A stretch of 11,318 bases of DNA from JBQCHF01 sp051953655 (GTDB lineage: Bacteria > Actinomycetota > Actinomycetes > Motilibacterales > Motilibacteraceae). Made by a program: the position numbers and the translations under genes. Under the pieces are notes generated by a model. It was given only the letters and a program-made list of their open reading frames with translations. It was not told the origin of the DNA and searched no databases. Positions 1-5,610 of this stretch are shown here, piece by piece. Location: positions 1-11,318 of the forward strand of contig JBQCIO010000255.1 in NCBI GenBank assembly GCA_051953655.1, written 5' to 3'. Each line of letters starts with the position of its first letter. Position 1 is the first letter of the stretch.

Positions 1-16
1 CACCCGCCCTCCGCCG

Positions 17-41
17 CCGTCACCAGCGCCGTTGACCGTGC
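17..41 (+). repeat. Right end of dispersed repeat element, copy 1 (truncated by window edge)
   Basis: This 25-base stretch reads CCGTCACCAGCGCC, then G, then TTGACCGTGC. The same 25 bases recur at 5106-5130 (variable base T) and 11143-11167 (variable base C), all on the plus strand and all in non-coding DNA. In the two complete copies this stretch is the right-hand terminal inverted repeat of an element of about 170-220 bp, so the rest of copy 1 should lie to the left of the window. It sits upstream of the epimerase gene. A short inverted repeat, GCCGG six bases CCGGC (40-55), follows directly. The repeat is read directly from the sequence; its function is unknown. Confidence 0.8.
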
Positions 42-85
42 CGGCGTGAACCGGCAGCCGCCTGCGAGGGGCGAGCGGACCGGGC

Positions 86-97
86 GAGGCGCGCCTC
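86..97. other. 12-bp perfect palindrome upstream of the epimerase gene
   Basis: GAGGCGCGCCTC is a perfect palindrome ending 51 bases before the ATG at 149. It could be an operator half-site pair, but in DNA this GC-rich such palindromes also arise by chance. No recognisable promoter hexamers flank it. Confidence 0.2.
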
Positions 98-148
98 CCC
101 GATCCAGACCGGCGTGCGAAGCCCTCCCTCCCCGGCGAGACTGACCCC

Positions 149-1045
149 ATGAAGATCGCCGTCACCGGGGCCAGCGGCCTCATCGGGTCCGCGCTGGTTC
201 CCGCGCTCCGCGCCGACGGCCACGAGGTCGTCCGACTGGTCCGCCGGACGCCGTCGGCCCCGGACGAGGTGCGCTGGGACCCGACCGCAGGCACGGTCGA
301 CCGCGCCGGGCTGGAGGGCGTGCAGGCCGGCATCCACCTGGCCGGGGCGGGGGTCGGCGAGCACCGCTGGACCGAGTCCTACAAGCGGGTGATCCGCGAG
401 AGCCGGGTGGACGGCACGCGCACCTTCGCCGCCGCCCTGGCCTCGCTCGACCCGCTGCCGGCCGTGCTGCTCAGCGGCTCGGCCATCGGCTACTACGGCG
501 ACACCGGCGACACCGCGGTCGACGAGTCCGCGCCCGCCGGCTCGGACTTCCTGGCCCGGGTGTGCGTGGACTGGGAGGCCAGCACCGCTGCCGCGGAGGC
601 CGCCGGGATCCGCGTGGTGCACCTGCGCACCGGGCTGGTGATGTCACCCAAGGGTGGCGCGATGCAGCGGATGCTGCCGCTGTTCCGCCTCGGCGTCGGC
701 GGCAAGCTGGGCTCGGGCCGGCAGTACTGGAGCTGGATCACGCTCGCCGACGAGGTCGGCGCCATCCGCCACCTGCTCACCGCCGAGCAGACCTCCGGTC
801 CGGTCAACCTCACCGCCCCCACACCGGTCACCAACGCCGAGTTCACCCGCGCGCTCGCGCAGGTGGTGCACCGGCCGGCGGTGCTCCCCGCCCCCGCGTT
901 CGCGCTCAAGGCCGTGCTCGGCGAGTTCAGCCACGACGTCCTGGGCAGCCAGCGCGTCCTCCCTCGGGCGCTGCAGGCCTCGGGCTATGCGTTCGCCGAC
1001 CCCGACCTGGTGCCGGCCCTGCGCACCGTCGTCGCGGCGGGCTGA
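149..1045 (+). CDS. TIGR01777-family NAD(P)-dependent epimerase (SDR39U1/YfcH-like)
   Basis: A complete 298-residue extended-type short-chain dehydrogenase of the TIGR01777 family, the usual length for the group. The N-terminus carries the dinucleotide-binding glycine motif TGASGLIG (residues 6-13). The region SGSAIGYYGDTGD holds the family tyrosine. The stretch from VDWEASTAAAEAAGIRVV through GSGRQYWSWITLADEV is the conserved central signature. The C-terminus (about 246-295, ending in GYAFADPDLVPAL) matches the DUF1731 domain typical of this family. The natural substrate is not established for most members; these are cytosolic proteins assumed to act on nucleotide sugars or similar compounds. 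No Shine-Dalgarno sequence precedes the ATG. A weak TANNNT-like hexamer, GAGACT at 137-142, lies 6 bases before it, so a leaderless mRNA is possible but poorly supported. The gene stands alone and converges on the kinase gene with a 36-base gap. The family call is firm and the physiological role open. Confidence 0.93.
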   Translation: MKIAVTGASGLIGSALVPALRADGHEVVRLVRRTPSAPDEVRWDPTAGTVDRAGLEGVQAGIHLAGAGVGEHRWTESYKRVIRESRVDGTRTFAAALASLDPLPAVLLSGSAIGYYGDTGDTAVDESAPAGSDFLARVCVDWEASTAAAEAAGIRVVHLRTGLVMSPKGGAMQRMLPLFRLGVGGKLGSGRQYWSWITLADEVGAIRHLLTAEQTSGPVNLTAPTPVTNAEFTRALAQVVHRPAVLPAPAFALKAVLGEFSHDVLGSQRVLPRALQASGYAFADPDLVPALRTVVAAG

Positions 1046-1081
1046 GCGGACCGCAGCGACCCGGCTCGGCCTGGCACCGCC

Positions 1082-2866
1082 TCACGAGGGCACCGGCAGA
1101 CTGGTCCGGGCGATCAGCCACTCCCCGTCGACCCGGGTCAGCTCGACCCGCACCCGCTGGGCGCCGCGGCCCGCACGCCGCTCGAGCACCCGGCCCTCGC
1201 CGTCGGTGAGCTCGTAGGGCGCGAGGACGTCGACGACGTCGAGCAGCACCCGCCCCTCGTCCGGTGGCGACGCCTGGGCGGGGACCAAGGAGGCGCTGCG
1301 CACCTCGAGCCGCAGGTCGGGCACCCGCGCGCCGTCGGCGGCCAGCTGGCGGACCAGCGCGGTGTTGCTGGCCAGGTCGGCCGAGCCCGGCGCGTAGACC
1401 GAGGCGAGCATGGCGGGGTCGGCCGCGGCGAAGGCCTGCGAGCGGCCGGCGTAGAGGGTGGCCAGCACCTCGCCCCAGGCTCCCTGCCGGGCATCTGTGC
1501 CGGCGGACGCAGCCGCCCGGGCAGCAGGTGCCGCCGACGCCGGCGTGGCGCGGGCCGCCGTGGTCGGTGCCGGCGAGGCAGGAGCCGGTGCGCCGCCGCG
1601 CCGCGACGACGCCTGCGCACCGGAGGTGCGGTCGACCAGCACCGCGGTGGCACCGGCCAGCGCGGCGACCAGCGCCAGGGCCACGGCCAGCGCCCGCAGC
1701 CCGAGCGGAGCACCCGCCGCTCGCCGGGGCAGTCGCCGACGGCGGGGCGTGCGCGGCGCGACGGAGGCCGGACGCGGACGGGAGATCACCCTGGTGCCGG
1801 ACTCGCGCGGCTCCGTCCCGGCAGGCGCCTCGCCGGAGCCGGTCGCACCGGCCGAGGCGTGGTCGAGGAGATCGCCACCCGGACCGTCCCACCCGAACGC
1901 CCTGGCGGGACGGCGCCGAACCGGCTCGGGCGGGCACGCGTCGTGCAGGGCGACGGCGAGCTCGGCGGCGCCGGGCCGCTCGTCCGGCCGGGGCGCGAGC
2001 GCGGCCGCGAGGACCTCGAGCAGCGCCGGCGGCGCGGCGGGGGCAACGCCCCGCAGCCGGTCCAGGTCCCAGGCGGGCTCGGCCGCTCCGGCCGCATCGC
2101 CGGCGACCGGCACCGGCCCGCAGAGGGCGGTGAGCGCCGTGGCGGCCAGCCCGAAGACATCGGCTGCGGGCGTGGGGACGGCGCCGGCCAGCACCGCCGG
2201 ATCGGTGTAGCCGGGCGTGCCCTCCAGGACGTCCAGCGGCTCGCCGAGCAACCGGGCCACCCCCAGGTCGGCCAGCAGCGGACGGCCGTCGGCGGTGAGC
2301 AGCACGTTGGCCGGCGTGACGTCGCCGTGCACCAGCCCCCTGCTGTGCACGTGGGCCAGGGCCTCGGCCACCGGGGCGGCCACGGTGACCACCTCCCCCG
2401 GCGTGATCGTCCCCCGCACGGCCAGCAACGAGGCGAGGCTGCCGCCGGCCGCGTGGTCGAGCACGAGGACGAGGCCCGGCCCCGCCGCGCCGCCGGCGGC
2501 GGAGGCGGTGGTGGTGGCGGTGCTGGTGGTGGCGGTGCTGGTGGTGGCGGCGCTGGTGGTGGTGGACGGCAGCACCGCGCGCAGCCGCAGCAGGTGCGGG
2601 TGGTGCAGGGCGGAGAGCAGGGCGGCCTCCCGGGCCACCCGCTCGGCCGCCTCGGCGTCGGGCCGGGCACCGGGCACCGGCCGCAGTCGCTTCAGGGCGA
2701 CCGGCTCGCCGGTCGTCCGTTCCCGCGCCAGCCACACCTCGCCGGACGTGCCGAAGCCGATCAGCTCGGCGACGTCGTAGCCCGGGACCTCCCAGCGCCG
2801 CGTCCTGTCCGCACCCACGCCAGCATCCTGCGCCCAACCGCTCTCCTCGTGCCGTCCGCTGTCCAC
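1082..2866 (-). CDS. Membrane-anchored Ser/Thr protein kinase with extracytoplasmic NTF2-like domain
   Basis: A 594-residue PknB-type (Hanks) kinase. Residues 30-292 are the kinase domain: glycine loop GFGTSG (37-42), ATP lysine K59 in VALK, helix-C glutamate near E80, catalytic loop HGDVTPAN with D182 and N187, and metal-binding D200 in ADLG. Two points are unusual. The HRD arginine is glycine, and the lysine expected two residues after the catalytic Asp is Thr184. A Thr/Ala/Ser-rich insert (101-126), encoded by a 15-bp tandem repeat, lies in the N-lobe just before the hinge strand GLVLVLDHA. A juxtamembrane linker follows, then one membrane span (about 388-411), a Pro/Ala/Ser-rich stretch, and a globular domain (461-594) ending in VRVELTRVDGEWLIA, which looks like an NTF2/SnoaL-type fold. 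Expected topology is kinase inside, C-terminal sensor outside. The start is uncertain: GTG at 2866 is used here, but GTG at 2818 (residue 17) would keep the whole domain. It is divergent from the FAD oxidoreductase gene. Confidence 0.9.
   Translation of the reverse strand: MDSGRHEESGWAQDAGVGADRTRRWEVPGYDVAELIGFGTSGEVWLARERTTGEPVALKRLRPVPGARPDAEAAERVAREAALLSALHHPHLLRLRAVLPSTTTSAATTSTATTSTATTTASAAGGAAGPGLVLVLDHAAGGSLASLLAVRGTITPGEVVTVAAPVAEALAHVHSRGLVHGDVTPANVLLTADGRPLLADLGVARLLGEPLDVLEGTPGYTDPAVLAGAVPTPAADVFGLAATALTALCGPVPVAGDAAGAAEPAWDLDRLRGVAPAAPPALLEVLAAALAPRPDERPGAAELAVALHDACPPEPVRRRPARAFGWDGPGGDLLDHASAGATGSGEAPAGTEPRESGTRVISRPRPASVAPRTPRRRRLPRRAAGAPLGLRALAVALALVAALAGATAVLVDRTSGAQASSRRGGAPAPASPAPTTAARATPASAAPAARAAASAGTDARQGAWGEVLATLYAGRSQAFAAADPAMLASVYAPGSADLASNTALVRQLAADGARVPDLRLEVRSASLVPAQASPPDEGRVLLDVVDVLAPYELTDGEGRVLERRAGRGAQRVRVELTRVDGEWLIARTSLPVPS
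2510..2562. repeat. 15-bp tandem repeat inside the kinase gene
   Basis: The plus-strand unit GGTGGTGGCGGTGCT occurs perfectly at 2510-2524 and 2525-2539, with one mismatch at 2540-2554, and partially (8 bases) at 2555-2562. On the coding strand it yields a five-residue Ser/Thr/Ala unit in the kinase N-lobe. Since 15 is divisible by 3, gain or loss of units by slippage would change the loop length without breaking the frame. Confidence 0.85.
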
Positions 2867-2924
2867 AGGCCCGCCGGGCCCTCGGCCGAGCGGGCGCGGT
2901 CGGGCGGGTCGGCAGGCCCGCCGG

Positions 2925-2930
2925 TAGGTT
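2925..2930 (+). promoter_or_regulatory. Candidate -10 hexamer for a leaderless FAD oxidoreductase mRNA
   Basis: TAGGTT fits the actinobacterial -10 consensus TANNNT and lies 6 bases before the GTG at 2937. That distance puts the transcription start on or next to the start codon. I see no good -35 hexamer at 16-19 bases upstream, and no clear Shine-Dalgarno sequence at a usual distance. Leaderless mRNAs are common in actinobacteria; this assignment is inference. Confidence 0.4.
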
Positions 2931-2936
2931 GAGGCC

Positions 2937-4142
2937 GTGCCCGAGCAGCCCGTCGTCGTCGTTGGAGCGGGCCTGGCCGGGCTCGCCGCCGCCGGTCATC
3001 TCCTCGCCGCCGGGGCGCCGGTCCGGGTCCTCGAGGCCGGCGACGCCGTCGGCGGGCGGGTGCGCACCGACGAGGTGGACGGCCTGCTGCTGGACCGCGG
3101 CTTCCAGCTCTACAACCCCTCCTACCCGGAGGGCCGCCGGGTGCTGGACCACGACGCGCTGGACCTGCGGGCCTACGTCGCCGGCGTGGTGGTGGCCAAG
3201 GGCGGCAGGCGGCACCGGCTCGCCGACCCGCGCCGGGAGCCGGGCTGGGCCCTGGCCTCGGCCCTGGCGCCGGTCGGGTCACCGCTGGCCAAGGCCCGCT
3301 TCGCCGCCTACGCCGTGCGCGCGGCCACCCGCCCGGTCCGCGAGCTGCTCGACGCGCCCGACGCCACCGCCGCGCTGTCCCTCACCGCGGCCGGCGTGCA
3401 CGGGCCGGTGCTGGAGCAGGTGGTCCGCCCGTTCCTGGCCGGCGTGTTCGGCGAGGACGAGCTGGCCACCTCGCGCCGGTTCGCCGAGCTGGTCCTCCGC
3501 TCGTTCGTGCGCGGCACCCCGAGCCTGCCCGCCCGCGGCATGCGCGCCATCCCCGAGCAGCTGGCCGGGCGGCTGCCCGCCGGCACGGTCGAGCTCGGCT
3601 CGCGGGTGGACGACGTCGCGTCCCTCACCTCGGCCCGGGCCGTCGTGGTGGCCACCGACCCGGTCACCGCGGCCGCCCTCAGCGGCCTGCCGGTGCCCCC
3701 CACCAACGCCCTCACGACCTTCTACCACCTGGCCCCGCAGGCCCCGAGCCACCTGTCCGCCCTGCACGTCGACGGCGACCGCTCCGGCCCGGTGGTCAAC
3801 ACCTCGGTGATCAGCAACGTGGTGCCGGACTACGCCCCCGGCCGCCACCTGGTGTCCTCCACCGTTCTCGGCAGCCGCGACGACCCCGCCACCGAGCGGA
3901 CCGTGCGCGCTCAGCTCGCGCGCATCTACGGCTGCCCCACCGACGGCTGGGACCTGGTCCGGACCTATCCGATCCCGCACGCGCTCCCGGCGATGCTGCC
4001 GCCGCTCGACGTGCGCCAGCCGGTCCGCGTACGTCCCGGTCTCTACGTGGCCGGCGACCACCGCGACACCGCCTCCATCCAGGGCGCCCTGGTATCCGGG
4101 AGGCGAGCGGCAGCCGCCGTGCTGCAGGATCTGGGCGCATGA
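2937..4142 (+). CDS. FAD-dependent oxidoreductase, amine oxidase family
   Basis: A 401-residue flavoprotein of the amine oxidase/protoporphyrinogen oxidase/phytoene desaturase-like superfamily. The N-terminal Rossmann motif is VVVVGAGLAGLAAA (G10, G12, G15). The acidic ribose-binding residue E33 follows in RVLEAG, then the family signature GGRVRT (39-44). LLLDRGFQLYNPSYPE and a helical substrate-domain segment (about 130-200) follow. The C-terminal FAD-binding motif is GLYVAGDHRDTASIQGAL (about 371-388), followed by the last helix SGRRAAAAVL. The complete protein has both ends of the FAD site, so it should be an active cytosolic flavoenzyme. The substrate cannot be told from sequence alone, and no carotenoid or haem genes adjoin it to guide the choice. 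The GTG start places the glycine motif close to the N-terminus as the family requires. Its TGA overlaps the ATG of the next gene (ATGA), which implies translational coupling with the peptidase. Confidence 0.9.
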   Translation: MPEQPVVVVGAGLAGLAAAGHLLAAGAPVRVLEAGDAVGGRVRTDEVDGLLLDRGFQLYNPSYPEGRRVLDHDALDLRAYVAGVVVAKGGRRHRLADPRREPGWALASALAPVGSPLAKARFAAYAVRAATRPVRELLDAPDATAALSLTAAGVHGPVLEQVVRPFLAGVFGEDELATSRRFAELVLRSFVRGTPSLPARGMRAIPEQLAGRLPAGTVELGSRVDDVASLTSARAVVVATDPVTAAALSGLPVPPTNALTTFYHLAPQAPSHLSALHVDGDRSGPVVNTSVISNVVPDYAPGRHLVSSTVLGSRDDPATERTVRAQLARIYGCPTDGWDLVRTYPIPHALPAMLPPLDVRQPVRVRPGLYVAGDHRDTASIQGALVSGRRAAAAVLQDLGA

Positions 4143-4879
4143 GCGCACAGACCCCCACGATCCTGGCCACCTCCGGCGGCTTCCGCTTCGGCAGCCGGGT
4201 CGACCTCGAGTTCGCCCCGCTGGTCCACCACGCCGTCGAGCTGGCCCAGCCCGCCGGCACCCCGCAGGTCGCCTTCCTCGGCACCGCCGGCGGCGACCAG
4301 CGCTGGTACAACGCCCGGGTCGTCGAGGCCGGCGACGCCGCGGGCTACCGGGTCCGCTGCCTCAACCTCTTCGCCATGCCGACGGTGGAGGACATGCGCG
4401 GCTTCCTGCTCGAGCAGGACGTGGTCTGGGTGGGCGGGGGCAGCGTGGCCAACCTGCTCGCGGTGTGGCGCGTGCACGGCCTGGACGAGATCTTCCGCGA
4501 GGTCTGGCGGGCCGGGGTCGTGCTCGGCGGCGTCAGCGCCGGCTCGATCTGCTGGCACGTGGGCGGCACCACCGACTCCTTCGGCCCGCAGCTGCGCGCG
4601 GTCACCGACGGCCTGGCCCTGCTCCCCTACGGCAACGGCGTCCACTACGACTCCGAGGCCGAGCGACGCCCGCTGCTGCACCGCCTCGTCGCCGACGGCA
4701 CCCTGCCCACCTCCTACGCCACCGACGACGGCGTCGGCCTGGTCTACCGCGGCACCGAGCTGGCCGAGGCCGTCACCGAGGTCGAGGGCAAGGGCGCGTA
4801 CCGCGTCGAGCGGGCCGAGGGCGGCGGGGCCGTGGAGACCCGGATCGAGCCGCGGGTGCTGGACGGGGCGGCGCGGTAG
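4139..4879 (+). CDS. pepE: Peptidase E-like serine peptidase (family S51)
   Basis: A 246-residue cytosolic peptidase of family S51, whose characterised member (Salmonella PepE) cleaves dipeptides with an N-terminal aspartate. The nucleophile motif is GGVSAGSICW with S133 in the SAG turn. The likely catalytic His is H169 in PYGNGVHYDSEAE, 36 residues on; in PepE the separation is 37. The acidic member is probably D146 in GGTTDSFGP. The oxyanion and strand region VVWVGGGSVANLLAVW (about 95-110) precedes it. The length is near the family norm of about 230. Substrate preference for Asp-X is known for the family but unproven here; some S51 members are cyanophycinases or have other specificities. 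The start codon overlaps the stop of the FAD oxidoreductase by four bases (ATGA), so the two form one operon. No functional link between the products is obvious. Confidence 0.88.
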   Translation: MSAQTPTILATSGGFRFGSRVDLEFAPLVHHAVELAQPAGTPQVAFLGTAGGDQRWYNARVVEAGDAAGYRVRCLNLFAMPTVEDMRGFLLEQDVVWVGGGSVANLLAVWRVHGLDEIFREVWRAGVVLGGVSAGSICWHVGGTTDSFGPQLRAVTDGLALLPYGNGVHYDSEAERRPLLHRLVADGTLPTSYATDDGVGLVYRGTELAEAVTEVEGKGAYRVERAEGGGAVETRIEPRVLDGAAR

Positions 4880-4958
4880 GTCCCGGGTGGTCTCCGGCCG
4901 GCGCGCGGGGTGCGAGGGTGCGGGGGTGCGTTCCTAGTCGGCCTGCGGTCATGTGCGG

Positions 4959-5130
4959 GGTGGAAGGCGGCTGGTGACGGCGGGAGCCGGGCGCAGGGTG
5001 CGTTCCGCGGCCGGGCGGCGGTCGGCAGCCGCACAGTGCGACGGTTTCGAGGCGACACGCCGGAGAATTGCGCAATACGGTCACACTTTGCCCGCCCGGC
5101 TCCTCCCGTCACCAGCGCCTTTGACCGTGC
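4959..5130 (+). repeat. Dispersed repeat element, copy 2, with imperfect terminal inverted repeats
   Basis: The left end (4959-4980) is GGTGGAAGG then CGGCTGGTGACGG. It differs from the left end of copy 3 (10948-10969) at one base in 22. The right end (5106-5130) is CCGTCACCAGCGCC, T, TTGACCGTGC. The two ends are imperfect inverted repeats: the reverse complement of 4962-4993 aligns with 5093-5121 over about 30 bases (shared CGCCCGGCTCC and CGTCACCAGC), apart from a few mismatches and one extra G in the left arm. The interior (about 100 bases) shows no similarity to copy 3 and no open gene. GTGCGG flanks both ends (4953-4958 and 5127-5132), but GTGC also follows the other right ends, so this is weak evidence for a target duplication. 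A MITE-like element or an RNA/DNA hairpin are both possible. Confidence 0.75.
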
Positions 5131-5141
5131 GGAAAGAACAG

Positions 5142-5161
5142 TGAGCCGCGGGCCGGGCTCA
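5142..5161 (-). terminator. Weak hairpin downstream of the DUF309 gene
   Basis: TGAGCC and GGCTCA form six-base perfect arms around an eight-base GC-rich loop, 17 bases past the DUF309 stop on the minus strand. No T-run follows, so this would be an atypical terminator. The position at the end of a five-gene operon is the main support. Confidence 0.25.
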
Positions 5162-5178
5162 GCCAGGGAGTGGCCGCG

Positions 5179-5610
5179 TCAGGAAGAAGCCGTGACCCGC
5201 CCCCGCACCCACTCCACCGCCGCCACCAGGTCCACCCCGTACGTCGGCCCCCCGGTCCGCGCGTAGGAGAGCACCCGCCCGCTCCCCCGCTCGAACAGGC
5301 GCCGTGCCCCGACGTCGTTCCCCCGGGCGGCATGCGTGAGCGCGACGCACAGCTGGGCCAGGCCCTGCCACAGGTCACGCTCGCCCACGGGGGCCGCCTT
5401 CCAGCGCGCCTCGAGCACCTCGTGCGCGGAGAACGCGCGGCCCTCGGCCACCAGTCGGCGGGCCGTCTCGACCGTCTCGAGGGGCGGCAGCGGCTCCTCG
5501 GGCACCGGCTCCACCCCGGCCGCGCCGTAGGGCAGCGGCCTCCCCAGGGCGTCGCGCGGCCGTGCCTGCCGCGCCCGCCCGGCCGGGTCCCGGTCCCGCT
5601 CGCCGCTCAC
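5179..5610 (-). CDS. DUF309 domain protein
   Basis: A 143-residue protein with the DUF309 signature in its C-terminal two thirds: FSAHEVLEARW (60-70), then ERDLWQGLAQLCVALTHAARGN (77-98) and GARRLFERG. The family is a small all-helical domain with conserved His and Glu residues (here H63, E64, E67, H93), thought from structures to be a possible metal or ligand site; no biochemical function is established. The first 45 residues are charged and proline-rich, as in actinobacterial members. The GTG start at 5610 overlaps the histidine kinase stop in a GTGA arrangement. It is therefore the last gene of the operon and probably translated by coupling. It has no membrane span or signal peptide. Its position suggests a role tied to the signalling or redox genes, but that is inference. 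Confidence 0.85.
   Translation of the reverse strand: MSGERDRDPAGRARQARPRDALGRPLPYGAAGVEPVPEEPLPPLETVETARRLVAEGRAFSAHEVLEARWKAAPVGERDLWQGLAQLCVALTHAARGNDVGARRLFERGSGRVLSYARTGGPTYGVDLVAAVEWVRGRVTASS

Larger units (their letters stand above)
4880..5178. other. Non-coding region between convergent genes, holding a repeat element
   Basis: Between the ends of the peptidase gene and the DUF309 gene I see no convincing coding sequence. The stretch contains a complete dispersed repeat element (4959-5130), a CCGGCCGG palindrome (4894-4901), a relatively AT-rich patch with the 10-bp palindrome ATTGCGCAAT (5067-5076), and a small hairpin next to the DUF309 stop. No T-rich intrinsic terminator is visible for the peptidase operon. 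Confidence 0.6.

Noticed and set aside
31..41. TTGACC in the 25-base motif as a -35 promoter hexamer
   Set aside because: None of the three copies has a TANNNT hexamer 16-19 bases downstream, and the conservation extends far beyond a -35 box.
1046..1081. Terminator between the convergent epimerase and kinase genes
   Set aside because: The 36-base gap has no stem longer than four bases and no T-run.
927..3215. Minus-strand open frame of 762 codons overlapping the kinase and the FAD oxidoreductase start
   Set aside because: Arg/Ala/Gly-rich low-complexity product in another frame of the kinase, crossing a divergent gene pair. The 594-residue kinase frame has all catalytic motifs.
4959..5130. 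Integron attC-type recombination site
   Set aside because: The element has inverted ends and variable interiors, but I do not find the paired R and L boxes with GTTRRRY/RYYYAAC cores, and no integrase is present.
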